Position numbers and translations under genes: made by a program
Shown here: positions 34,851 to 43,006 of the stretch, in pieces
Position numbering within the stretch: position 1 is the stretch's first letter
Layout: every line of letters starts with the position of its first letter
The notes under the pieces: model-generated
Database searches by the model: none
The model's input: the letters and a program-made list of their open reading frames with translations, nothing else
Told to the model about the DNA's origin: nothing
Assembly (NCBI RefSeq): GCF_013009555.1
Contig: NZ_CP046176.1
Coordinates: 1,891,501-1,955,500 of the forward strand
From: Phocaeicola dorei
Lineage (GTDB): Bacteria > Bacteroidota > Bacteroidia > Bacteroidales > Bacteroidaceae
Direction: 5' to 3'
DNA: 64,000 nt

Positions 34851-36035
34851 TTATTCATTGATGTACACTATGACGCAGCTCTTTTGTGGATCGAGCGATG
34901 CAATGACAGCAGGGTTTTTCTCTATAAAAATACGTCCGGCCGGAATGTCGTATGTGTTGGCTAGCACATTGCGGATGGATTGTGCCCGTGCCATGAACAA
35001 TTCGGTGTCTCTTACTTCTTTGGTTGAAGTGATATAGAGGTCGCCATCGGCTAGCTTCTTTATATTTTCTGCTGCTGTGTAAACGTTTACTTCCTGTAGT
35101 TTGTTGATTGCGGCGGAAGCATTGTCAAACGAGATAAACGAACGGATATGATTGCTTTCCACCACTTCTGTCTCAATCTTTGTGACAGGAGGAGCTGCCG
35201 CTTTGTTGGCTTCACGCAGGCGGTTGATTTCGGCGTTTGCTTCGTCATATTTCGACATGTCGCGGCGGGCGTAGGTGAATTGCCGTGAGCCGTTATGATT
35301 TTTGAAACGGTAGCTGACACCTGCCAATATGTTGACATGGCCATCCCAGCGGTCGTTTGAACCTTCGCCTTCCCAACCGTCGAATGAGTCGTCAAGCAAA
35401 CTGTTCGTGATTTCAAGATTAAAGTCCCACGCTTTACCGAGGCGGAATTTCGCCATCAGACCCAGGCGGATGGACAGCAGGTCTTGCGATTCGGTATTGT
35501 ATATTCCGTCGTTCCAGGTACGCTTGCTGAAGTTGGCGGTGTGTTCGTAACCGGCTCCCAAGATACCGATCAGGTTGAAGGTCCGGTCTTCTTCATACCC
35601 GCAAAAGAGGTTGGTGAAGTTGAACAATCCGTCTAGGCCTACCCCCATGGCGTCCCAATAGTAGGGCTTGTCGTTGCTTGCTCGTCCGGCATTGCTTCCA
35701 TAGAAACCTTGGAGGCGGATACCTCCGGCAGGAGCGATCCACTTGCCTATGGACAACGCACCGGCGGGACGGAACTGGTCGAAGAATCCAGAACTGGAAG
35801 TATGGGTCCCCCAGGAATAAAAGGCGCCGGCCTGCAATCCGACAAACCAGTTGTCTCTGAATTTAGACTTGTTTAAGAGCCGTTTGTCCCCGCTTGCAGG
35901 GTCTGTCCAATAAGAGATCTCCTTTGTATCCTGTTTGACAGGAACATCTTGAGCCGCTTCTTGTGCAAATCCCGTAGCCAAGGTTAGAAATGGCATCATA
36001 AACGCAATGAAATGTTTTTTCATTTTGCGATTCAT
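34851..36035 (-). CDS. OmpA-like outer-membrane protein with degenerate peptidoglycan domain
   Basis: A 394-residue relative of the neighbouring OmpA protein; both share the segment DNWFxGxQAGA near residues 61-72 and a barrel-like first half. The signal peptide ends at GFAQEA. The C-terminal region keeps the RAQSIRNVL helix but lacks the Asp and Asn of the peptidoglycan site (YITSTKEVRDTEL), so it may no longer bind cell wall. It begins 1 nt after the dehydratase gene. An in-frame Met at residue 5 is an alternative start. The two proteins may form a pair in the outer membrane. Confidence 0.8.
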   Translation of the reverse strand: MNRKMKKHFIAFMMPFLTLATGFAQEAAQDVPVKQDTKEISYWTDPASGDKRLLNKSKFRDNWFVGLQAGAFYSWGTHTSSSGFFDQFRPAGALSIGKWIAPAGGIRLQGFYGSNAGRASNDKPYYWDAMGVGLDGLFNFTNLFCGYEEDRTFNLIGILGAGYEHTANFSKRTWNDGIYNTESQDLLSIRLGLMAKFRLGKAWDFNLEITNSLLDDSFDGWEGEGSNDRWDGHVNILAGVSYRFKNHNGSRQFTYARRDMSKYDEANAEINRLREANKAAAPPVTKIETEVVESNHIRSFISFDNASAAINKLQEVNVYTAAENIKKLADGDLYITSTKEVRDTELFMARAQSIRNVLANTYDIPAGRIFIEKNPAVIASLDPQKSCVIVYINE

Positions 36036-36036
36036 T

Positions 36037-37995
36037 TTAGTTAAACATTATATTGGATTTCATTTTTTTGGATATATATGTTTTTTCATCCAGCGCCTCA
36101 TATACGGAGTTCATACTTTTGAACTCCGGTACAATTTGCTTCAACTGATATACGGTCTCTTTTTTATTGTCCGTCTGGGCAACCTCAACCAATTGTTGCA
36201 GGGCGGGCTTTATTTTATCGTAATCTTGTTTTAAACTGATACCTTTGAATATTTTCGGATTAAGGGTAGGAGTAGAGTTCTCTTCATTATAGAGTAATTC
36301 CTCATATAGTTTCTCGCCTGGTCGCAGACCGGTATAGACGATTTCAATGTCTTTGTCCGGTTGTAAACCTGCCAGTTTTATCATCCGGCATGCCATGTCG
36401 GTTATTTTTACGGGTTTACCCATGTCGAAAATAAAGATATCGTTTCCTTGTCCCATAAAAGCGGCCTCTAGAACCAGTCGGCAAGCTTCGGGAATAGTCA
36501 TGAAATAACGGATGATGTCCGGATGCGTGACTGTTACAGGCCCCCCTTCCATAATCTGTTGGCGGAAAAGGGGGATTACACTGCCGTTGCTGCCCAGCAC
36601 ATTGCCGAAACGGGTGGTTATAAAAGAGGTTTTACCAATTATATTTCCTTCTTGGATAGCACTCCCGAGGCTTTGTACGTACATCTCTGCCAGTCGTTTG
36701 GTAGCACCCATCACACTGCTGGGATTTACAGCTTTGTCTGTGGAGATCATGATGAATTTCTTTACGCCATATTTCAATGCCGTATCTGCCATGATGCTTG
36801 TACCCAGGACATTGGTACGTACCGCCTCGCATGGATATTTTTCCATCATGGGTACATGTTTGTATGCGGCTGCATGAAAGATGATGTCGGGGTGGTAGAG
36901 TCTTGTCTGCGACTCCACACGGTCACGGTTGCGTACATCACCTATGATAGGCAGGATGGAGCGGTCTGGAAATCTTTTCTTCAACTCCATATCTACTTCG
37001 TAAGTGGCGGTTTCCGAAAAATCAAACAAGATGAGCTGCTTCAGGTTGAAACAACATAATTGTCGGCACAATTCGCTCCCGATACTTCCTGCCGCTCCGG
37101 TCACCATGATAACACTTCCGGACAATTCATTGCGGATATTATCCAAGTCGATGTTTATTTCTTCCCGGCTTAAAAGATCTTCTATCTGTATATTGCGTAA
37201 TTGTATTTTACTCCATTGTGTTTGTTCTGTCAAAAATGGTGCAATGCGCAGGCAGATGTGGTTCTCCAGACCGTATTGCACTATTTCTTCATCGTTACGG
37301 AGATCTGTGTGGCTTAGAAATAATATACAATTGACTTTTAAGGTGCTGAATAATTTTCGCAGACTATTTTCTTCGTCAATTAAATATATCTGATATCCCA
37401 CAAGCCGGTATTTCTTGTTTTCGGGTTTTCGGGTGATAAATCCGAAAACATTATAAGGATTGTTTTCACTTCGTAGATAATTAGCCAGACTGATTCCCCT
37501 TTCGGAGATACCATATATTAAAGTTGCTTGTCTAGGTTTTTTTAAAAGCTGTAATAAATGATAGTAGAAATTGACGGTTAATATCCGTGTACACATGAGC
37601 AGGAAAACGGAACTGATAAAATCTGTTATAATGATGGAATAAATGAACAATCCGATGTAATCCAGTGTTATATATGCAAACAAAACAAATGTGAGAGCTT
37701 TCAGCAGCATGGCATAAATGATACGTGTCAGTTCTACTAAGGTGGAATAACGTATAATTCCCTCGTAGGTCTTACAAATTCCAGTCCATACGATACTGGA
37801 AATGACCGCTATCAGCAGAATATAACGCTGCTGGTTGAAATGGATGCTGATATTAATCAAATAGTGGAAAAATAAAAAGATAGAAAATGAGGATATGACA
37901 GATAAAAAAACATCGATACACCATATTATATAGGGATGTATATAATCTGTCTGCAAAAATTTATTGCGTATTTTATTCTTTAATAGGGAAAGCAT
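36037..37995 (-). CDS. Membrane-bound nucleotide-sugar 4,6-dehydratase (PglF/CapD-like)
   Basis: A 652-residue protein. Four membrane segments fill residues about 15-150; a Rossmann-like domain (ATLIYGISERGISLANYL) follows, and the catalytic SDR domain begins with VTGAAGSIGSELCRQL near residue 296. The active site reads STDKAVNPSSVMGATKR, where Met replaces the usual Tyr before the Lys; this substitution is known in PglF-type UDP-GlcNAc 4,6-dehydratases. With the PLP aminotransferase it would give a UDP-4-amino-4,6-dideoxy-HexNAc. It follows upxY after 6 nt, so no upxZ gene lies in its usual place. Confidence 0.9.
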   Translation of the reverse strand: MLSLLKNKIRNKFLQTDYIHPYIIWCIDVFLSVISSFSIFLFFHYLINISIHFNQQRYILLIAVISSIVWTGICKTYEGIIRYSTLVELTRIIYAMLLKALTFVLFAYITLDYIGLFIYSIIITDFISSVFLLMCTRILTVNFYYHLLQLLKKPRQATLIYGISERGISLANYLRSENNPYNVFGFITRKPENKKYRLVGYQIYLIDEENSLRKLFSTLKVNCILFLSHTDLRNDEEIVQYGLENHICLRIAPFLTEQTQWSKIQLRNIQIEDLLSREEINIDLDNIRNELSGSVIMVTGAAGSIGSELCRQLCCFNLKQLILFDFSETATYEVDMELKKRFPDRSILPIIGDVRNRDRVESQTRLYHPDIIFHAAAYKHVPMMEKYPCEAVRTNVLGTSIMADTALKYGVKKFIMISTDKAVNPSSVMGATKRLAEMYVQSLGSAIQEGNIIGKTSFITTRFGNVLGSNGSVIPLFRQQIMEGGPVTVTHPDIIRYFMTIPEACRLVLEAAFMGQGNDIFIFDMGKPVKITDMACRMIKLAGLQPDKDIEIVYTGLRPGEKLYEELLYNEENSTPTLNPKIFKGISLKQDYDKIKPALQQLVEVAQTDNKKETVYQLKQIVPEFKSMNSVYEALDEKTYISKKMKSNIMFN

Positions 37996-38001
37996 AGGTC
38001 G

Positions 38002-38547
38002 TTAAGGTATTTTTTTCAAGAAGGCTTGCGGAATATAAGAGGTGGCTACAGCACATACACCATGGACTGTTATAATAAGCCGGTGGTTCTTTTTAATGCG
38101 GCAGATATACCCTTCTGCACCTTTGAATGTTCCGTCAATGACTTTTACGTGGTCTCCTTGATAAAATTTAGGATTATCTGTGTCAAAATATTCTAGACCT
38201 TTTTCGCCTGACGAGGTAACGAGCATGAAGATGTTCATCTCTCTCTCGGGAATGGCTAAAGGAATTTTTTTAAAATCTATTTGCCGAGTATAGAGAATTA
38301 CTTTATCGGTCAAGATCTTCTGTATCTCTTTTGCTATGTAAGTTTCCGAATGGAAGAAAAGCAATGAATTGATAACTGGTTTTCGTACGTTTTTTTTTGT
38401 TCCATCTTGTTTTAAAACCTTTACGGTTTCGCAGGGAATATAACATTTTATCTTTTTCTTCAAAAGAAGTTCTTCAATGGCAAAAACCTTATTATAGAAT
38501 ACTTTTAATGCAAACCAGTGTTTTTTCGAATTATTGTTTGATGTCAT
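38002..38547 (-). CDS. upxY: UpxY-family capsule transcription antiterminator (NusG-like)
   Basis: A 181-residue NusG-like protein starting MTSNNNSKKHWFALKVFYNK. The N-terminal NGN domain contains WFALKVFYNKV and KCYIPCETVKVL; the C-terminal KOW region reads GDHVKVIDGTFKGAEGYI. UpxY proteins of Bacteroides act on the untranslated leader of their own capsule operon to prevent early termination. The frame is open to 38610, but the extra 21 codons cover a hairpin (38569-38591), so I prefer ATG 38547. It is the first gene of the operon and faces the invertible promoter region. Confidence 0.9.
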   Translation of the reverse strand: MTSNNNSKKHWFALKVFYNKVFAIEELLLKKKIKCYIPCETVKVLKQDGTKKNVRKPVINSLLFFHSETYIAKEIQKILTDKVILYTRQIDFKKIPLAIPEREMNIFMLVTSSGEKGLEYFDTDNPKFYQGDHVKVIDGTFKGAEGYICRIKKNHRLIITVHGVCAVATSYIPQAFLKKIP

Positions 38548-38565
38548 TTTTATCTTTAATACTTT

Positions 38566-38591
38566 AAAAATGGAAGGACATTCCTTCCATT
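38566..38591 (-). terminator. Terminator-like hairpin in the capsule leader, candidate UpxY target
   Basis: A perfect 10-bp stem pairs aatggaagga (38569-38578) with tccttccatt (38582-38591) around a 3-nt loop. On the minus strand the stem is followed by a short run of T (five counting the stem end). It lies about 20 nt before the upxY start, inside the leader that a promoter in the invertible segment would produce. This is the right place and shape for the early termination that UpxY proteins overcome, but function is inferred. Confidence 0.6.
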
Positions 38592-38717
38592 CCTGCATGT
38601 TATATAACACACAGTAATCAGAGTTAAACTAACTTTTTTCTATAATTTGAAAACTTTAGCACGCAGCATTTTTCCTGATCCAAGAAAAATAAACTGTAAC
38701 TCCAAATTCATACTGTC

Positions 38718-38738
38718 TCTAAGTAAGAGATGGTATAA
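38718..38738. repeat. Left inverted repeat (IRL) of the invertible promoter segment
   Basis: The 21-nt sequence tctaagtaagagatggtataa is matched by the reverse complement of 39010-39030 at 20 of 21 positions. It lies on the upxY side, about 170 nt before the upxY start. Paired sites like this beside a tyrosine recombinase gene are the recombination sites of capsule promoter inversion in Bacteroides. Confidence 0.85.
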
Positions 38739-39009
38739 TATTATAATGTGAATATAATCAGCATGATAGGATATACCTACCAAGCTGATTTTTCAAACTT
38801 TTGTAACTTGTCTTTAGCCCTTCGTTTTTTATTTTTAACAACTTATTTTTTATTTTTATTTTGTAATGTTATTGTATTTAACAATTTTTCTATCATAGTA
38901 TCGTAAAGTATTAAATATTAGACACAAGCATAATTATTATATATAGATAGAGAAAAAAAATGTTATCTATTTTGTTAATCAATAAAAAACAAGTATCTTT
39001 GCATCGAAT
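38739..39009. other. Invertible segment with capsule promoter, OFF orientation in this sequence
   Basis: A 271-bp AT-rich segment between 21-nt inverted repeats, with no gene. Its only promoter matching the Bacteroides consensus is at 38971-39001 on the plus strand, which points away from upxY. If the segment inverts, that promoter moves to about 38747-38777 on the minus strand and would drive upxY and the whole operon after a leader of about 190 nt. The adjacent tyrosine recombinase is the likely catalyst. I found no equally good promoter facing upxY in the present orientation. Confidence 0.8.
38971..39001 (+). promoter_or_regulatory. Consensus Bacteroides promoter inside the invertible segment
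   Basis: The -33 element tttg is at 38971-38974 and the -7 element tatctttg (TAnnTTTG) at 38994-39001, separated by 19 nt, the standard spacing for the Bacteroides primary sigma factor. Transcription would start near 39008, at the inner edge of the right repeat, and run to the right, antisense to the recombinase gene. Confidence 0.85.
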
Positions 39010-39030
39010 TTATACCGTCTCTTACTTAGA
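39010..39030. repeat. Right inverted repeat (IRR) of the invertible promoter segment
   Basis: The sequence ttataccgtctcttacttaga pairs with the left repeat with one mismatch (g for a at the eighth base). It ends 1 nt before the stop codon of the recombinase gene, so inversion does not disturb that gene. Confidence 0.85.
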
Positions 39031-39031
39031 A

Positions 39032-40228
39032 CTACTGTTTTATCGAATCGATAATAGCTTTATTTACTTCATCTATAATTGAATTGTCTATCTTTGTCAA
39101 ATAAATCAGTGTGGTTTTTTCCGAACTATGTCCCATGCCTGCACTGATGATTGACAAAGGTACATTTTTATTGCGTGCGGTTGTAGCCCAGGTATGTCTT
39201 GGAGTATAAGAGGATAAATTAATATTCGGTTCTAAAAGTTTGGAAAGACGTTTCAGTTGGCGATTATAGTAATTGAGCGCTATTTCATATTGTGAGTAGG
39301 CTTTATTCTCATCTTCTGTATTTAATATCGGGAACAAATATGGTGAGTCTTTTTTTTCATACTGGTTGATTATATTTTGTAGTCTGGTTTCAATCCTTAT
39401 AGTTAATTCTTGACCAGTTTTATGTCTGACGTAGGTAATATATCCATTCTGTATATTTGATTTTTTTAAGTAGACGATATCGACAAAAGCCATTCCACGA
39501 GCATAAAAACTGAAAATGAACAAATCTCGTGCAAATTGCAGAGCCTTGGACTTTTTTAGGTCTATGGAGAGAAGCTGAGAGATCACCGTTTCTGTAACAG
39601 CACGTTTTCGGGTTCTATCCACTCCTGTATAGACGTTTTTGAATGGAAAAGTTTGTTCTATGATTTTTTGGGTTACAGCTTTGTTATATACAGAACGGAA
39701 TATGCGCATGTAGAATGAAATGGTGTTTCGTACAACACCCCGTTGAATTAAAAAGGTGTTGTAACTTTCCACAAATTGTTCAGTTACAATATTGAACGTT
39801 GAATCTGTATTTTTCATAAATGCCTTCAGGCTTTTTAAGGTTTTGCTGTAATTACGAGCGGTTCCTCGTCGATTGTCATTTTTCAGCTTTTGAATTTGTT
39901 GGGTGAAAAAATCAGTAATACTGTAATCGGCGGTTGTTTGATAGAATTTTTCAATTATTTCATTAACTGTATAGTTTGCACATTCAGCATCTATTTTGTA
40001 GATGATTTTTTTTAGCCGGTCTAAATCCCTGTCTATTTTACACTGAAGTAAGTATGAGGTTGAGTCTGTGAAAATGATTTGTGCTTTATTGCTATCCCAA
40101 TCTTGTGGATGAAGATGTATCTTCGTAGTGATTTGTTTAACCTGACGAAGATGTGTCAGTTGATAATAGATAGTTCCGGCCTTACCTGGAACAGTTGACG
40201 GACGTAATTTTACTTTTACAGTTGCCAT
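39032..40228 (-). CDS. Tyrosine site-specific recombinase
   Basis: A 398-residue recombinase starting MATVKVKLRPSTVPGKAGTI, the usual start of Bacteroidetes capsule-type integrases. It has an arm-binding N-terminal domain, a SAM-like core domain and a catalytic domain with Arg in FYARGMAFVDIVYLKKSN, Lys in RHKTGQE, the HxxR-type YTPRHTWAT segment, and the nucleophile Tyr in GHSSEKTTLIYLTK. It probably inverts the adjacent promoter segment and thereby switches the capsule. The frame is open to 40240, four codons longer. In the OFF orientation the segment's promoter reads antisense into the 3' end of this gene. Confidence 0.9.
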   Translation of the reverse strand: MATVKVKLRPSTVPGKAGTIYYQLTHLRQVKQITTKIHLHPQDWDSNKAQIIFTDSTSYLLQCKIDRDLDRLKKIIYKIDAECANYTVNEIIEKFYQTTADYSITDFFTQQIQKLKNDNRRGTARNYSKTLKSLKAFMKNTDSTFNIVTEQFVESYNTFLIQRGVVRNTISFYMRIFRSVYNKAVTQKIIEQTFPFKNVYTGVDRTRKRAVTETVISQLLSIDLKKSKALQFARDLFIFSFYARGMAFVDIVYLKKSNIQNGYITYVRHKTGQELTIRIETRLQNIINQYEKKDSPYLFPILNTEDENKAYSQYEIALNYYNRQLKRLSKLLEPNINLSSYTPRHTWATTARNKNVPLSIISAGMGHSSEKTTLIYLTKIDNSIIDEVNKAIIDSIKQ

Positions 40229-40712
40229 AATTCTTAACAATTTTATTTATGCAATTCATTTAATTAAATAATAATAGTTGAATATACTATTTTGCCCTAT
40301 TTCCTGTTGCTAAGATTGATAATCATCTCTCTTGCTTCAGTAGATCATGTCTTTCTAGGAGTCGGACTGGTATAATCTGAGAAATAGGGTATACTTGCCT
40401 TCTTTTTATTTAATTTTTACCGTATTGTAATTTGTCTTGAAGAAGGACTTGAAATATTGAACCATTTCGATCCTTGTATGTTCATCTGATGCAGTATAAT
40501 TAGGAATAAGTCATATTACGCAAAAGGATATGGTATAGTCTGCAAGCGTAAACGGTATAACTCCTGGAAATTACGGTATTAGTTTTCCAAATCTATGCTG
40601 TTAGTTTGAAAAAACGTTGAGGACTGTCGGGGAAAATTTTTTCTTTTTTGGGTTAGGAGCACGGTTGAATTTTTAAAAAAGAATTATATTTGTACTACTC
40701 ATTACCGAAACT
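40229..40712. promoter_or_regulatory. Divergent control region between the recombinase and corA genes
   Basis: A 484-bp non-coding region. A promoter for corA has tatatttg at 40685-40692 with gttg at 40664-40667 as a weak -33, 17 nt apart. Four ggtata/ggtatt words occur at about 40369, 40531, 40553 and 40574; the same word is part of the left inversion repeat, so they may be recombinase-binding sites. A 9-bp inverted pair, ccctatttc (about 40294-40302) and gaaataggg (40380-40388), is also visible. I see no clear promoter for the recombinase. Confidence 0.5.
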
Positions 40713-41753
40713 ATGGCAAAGAATAATTTACTAAGTGAGCAACTTGCTTATATTGGTGTCAGTTGTACTCCTACGCATCTGCATTTGTGCAGTTATAATG
40801 CTGAAAGTATTTGTATGCAGGATGGGAAAGATATAGATAGTTTAATCCCTTATTTGAATAAGAATGCTATAAACTGGATACAAATTCATGGTTTTCAGAA
40901 TACGGAGGTCATACAGCATGTCTGTCAGAATTTTAATGTCGACTTTTTGACGATACAAGATATTTTGAACTCCAACCATCAGACTAAGATAGAACAGCAT
41001 GATACATATAATGTAGTGATTTTGAAGTTACTTTTTTCTAATGATGATGGCTATGTGCCACAACAAATAGCCATTGTGCAAGGTGGAAATTATCTGTTGA
41101 CCTTTATGGAGAAGGAAACAGACTTTCTGAATGATATAAATACGGCATTGGAAAAGAATGTGTTGAAAATACGTAACCGGCAGTCTGATTTCCTGCTCAG
41201 TGTTATTCTAAACAGTGTGATGGCCAGCTTTATATCCATCATTTCGGAATTGGAAGATGGATTAGAGGATTTAGAAGAGCAATTGCTTTCACCGGAACAG
41301 ACTGATATGCCTGGTATTGAAAATATACAGCAATACCGCCGTAATTTTCGTGTAATAAAGAAATGTATTTTACCATTAAAGGAGGAAATCAGCAAGTTGT
41401 TGCATACTACTGATAATGATCTGTTGCACAAAGCAAGCCGTCCTTTCTTTAATGATGTCAATGATCATTTGCAGTTTGTATTGCAAACTTTAGATGGTTG
41501 CCGTGACATGATTTCAGCTTTGGTAGATATTTACCTTTCCAATAATGACTGGCGGATGAACAGCATCATGAAACAGTTGACTGTTGTTTCTACTATATTT
41601 ATTCCGTTGACTTTTCTAGCAGGAATCTGGGGAATGAACTTCCAATGGATGCCTGAACTGGGGTGGCGGTATGGCTATGTATTTGCATGGACATTGATGT
41701 TAATACTAGTAGCAGTTATCTACTTCTATTTTAAGCGTAAAAAATGGTATTGA
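40713..41753 (+). CDS. corA: CorA-family magnesium/divalent cation transporter
   Basis: A 346-residue inner-membrane channel. The long N-terminal cytoplasmic part ends in two C-terminal membrane segments; the first is followed by the signature GMN in LAGIWGMNFQWMPEL, and the second by a basic tail (KRKKWY). These features define CorA, which lets Mg2+ (sometimes Co2+ or Ni2+) enter down the membrane potential. It is alone, with its own TAnnTTTG promoter about 20 nt upstream, and is convergent with the Lrp-type regulator gene. Confidence 0.92.
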   Translation: MAKNNLLSEQLAYIGVSCTPTHLHLCSYNAESICMQDGKDIDSLIPYLNKNAINWIQIHGFQNTEVIQHVCQNFNVDFLTIQDILNSNHQTKIEQHDTYNVVILKLLFSNDDGYVPQQIAIVQGGNYLLTFMEKETDFLNDINTALEKNVLKIRNRQSDFLLSVILNSVMASFISIISELEDGLEDLEEQLLSPEQTDMPGIENIQQYRRNFRVIKKCILPLKEEISKLLHTTDNDLLHKASRPFFNDVNDHLQFVLQTLDGCRDMISALVDIYLSNNDWRMNSIMKQLTVVSTIFIPLTFLAGIWGMNFQWMPELGWRYGYVFAWTLMLILVAVIYFYFKRKKWY

Positions 41754-41777
41754 TGGGAGAGGATGGATGGGATTTAC

Positions 41778-42248
41778 TTAAATGTGAATCCCATATTCAT
41801 GTTTTACTTCATTCATTACAAAGGTGCTTTCCAGTGAGCCCAAACTGTCAATCGTACCCAAGACATTGAGGATAAATTCCTGATAATACTTCATATTAGG
41901 GGAGTGTATTTTAAGCAAATAGTCATAACTGCCTGATATGTTGTAGCACTCTGTTACTTCAGGGATATCCTGAATTATTCGTGTAAATTCCGCAGCAATG
42001 TCCCGATTCAGTCTTCTTAGTTTGACACTGCAAAATACCACGAAGCCTTGGTTTAGTTTCTCAGCGTCCAATACGGCGATATATTTTTTTATATATCCTC
42101 CATTTTCCAATCGTTTGAGGCGTTCGAACACCGGAGTGGAGGAAAGGCTTACCCGTGCAGCCAGTTCTTTGGTGGTCAGTCGGGCATTTTCTTGCAAGGT
42201 ACGTAGTATCTGCAAATCTACTTTGTCAAGTTTCTCTAAAGTACTCAT
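41778..42248 (-). CDS. Lrp/AsnC-family transcriptional regulator
   Basis: A 156-residue regulator starting MSTLEKLDKVDLQILRTLQE. The winged helix-turn-helix reads LTTKELAARVSLSSTPVFERLKRLEN, and the C-terminal RAM ligand domain includes VTECYNISGSYDYLLKI. Such proteins bind amino acids and control transport and metabolism genes. The frame is open to 42311, but ATG 42248 is the standard family start. It faces the small exported protein gene across 190 bp. The regulated genes are not known; the sulfhydrylase at 48837 is one conceivable target. Confidence 0.92.
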   Translation of the reverse strand: MSTLEKLDKVDLQILRTLQENARLTTKELAARVSLSSTPVFERLKRLENGGYIKKYIAVLDAEKLNQGFVVFCSVKLRRLNRDIAAEFTRIIQDIPEVTECYNISGSYDYLLKIHSPNMKYYQEFILNVLGTIDSLGSLESTFVMNEVKHEYGIHI

Positions 42249-42423
42249 AGAATAATATTCTTTCAAGAGGTTGATATTATTTTCATATCTGTCAATACAA
42301 ATATATTGCATTTATCTTAGATTCCGGAGAATTTTTCGGGAAATGTAGTACAGAGTTATATTCTTTTTTTGCCAGAGAATGCAAGAAAAAGGCAGAATGA
42401 TTTTATCTCTCAAAAATACTTTT

Positions 42424-42431
42424 TATCTTTG
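42424..42431 (+). promoter_or_regulatory. -7 element (TAnnTTTG) directly before the 42440 gene
   Basis: The word tatctttg at 42424-42431 fits the Bacteroides -7 element. Transcription would start at about 42438-42440, that is, at the ATG of the next gene, so the message may have almost no leader. I see no good -33 element 19-21 nt upstream. Confidence 0.5.
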
Positions 42432-42439
42432 CAGCCGCT

Positions 42440-42865
42440 ATGACAAAGTATATATATTTTTTTTATATCTTGTTAGGTGTATGTCTGTTGGCGGGCTTTG
42501 GTTCCGCATTTGGTAGCGGACAGGAGCACGATGTAGTTCGTACAGTTGATTTGGAAAACAGTGCGGTGGCGTTGTGCAACATATCTGAAAGCAATAACGG
42601 GCAGGAAAAAAAAGAGATAAATAATGAAAGCTACCATTTTTATAAAGTCGGTATCGGCGGTGCAGCTACTTCTTTTTCTTTTCGCACCTTGTGCTCCTCC
42701 AAAATTCTGCGAACTCATTCCTCTGCTTCCGTCATAGCCAAGTTGGCTAGATTCTTGAAAGTACTTCTTCCTGAAGAAAAACAAATTTCTTTTTCACCTA
42801 TTCTTTATTTTACCCAATATTCCAGTGAATACTATATTTATCAGTTGAGGCGTATTCTTATTTAG
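42440..42865 (+). CDS. Hypothetical small exported protein
   Basis: A 141-residue protein I do not recognise. The N-terminus YIYFFYILLGVCLLAGFGSA is a signal peptide or membrane anchor; a Cys in VCLLAG is not placed like a lipobox. The rest is polar with a Lys/Glu-rich linker and a few Cys (ALCNIS, TLCSSK). The C-terminus is aromatic and basic (YYIYQLRRILI). Gene identity rests on the signal peptide and the -7 promoter element just before it. If transcription starts where that element predicts, translation would be leaderless; a later start is possible. Confidence 0.5.
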   Translation: MTKYIYFFYILLGVCLLAGFGSAFGSGQEHDVVRTVDLENSAVALCNISESNNGQEKKEINNESYHFYKVGIGGAATSFSFRTLCSSKILRTHSSASVIAKLARFLKVLLPEEKQISFSPILYFTQYSSEYYIYQLRRILI

Positions 42866-43006
42866 CTTATTTTTCTTTTCGGCAAGGCCTATTTTTTTAT
42901 GCCTTATATTTCTTTTGTTTTTATATTTTCATAATGGGAACTGGGGTGGATGCTTGTTCCTTTTATGAATGGTGTTATATGTTAATGTATTAATAACTAA
43001 TGTATA

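Noticed and set aside
38548..38610. Longer start for upxY
   Set aside because: The extra codons cover the terminator-like hairpin and do not resemble UpxY N-termini.
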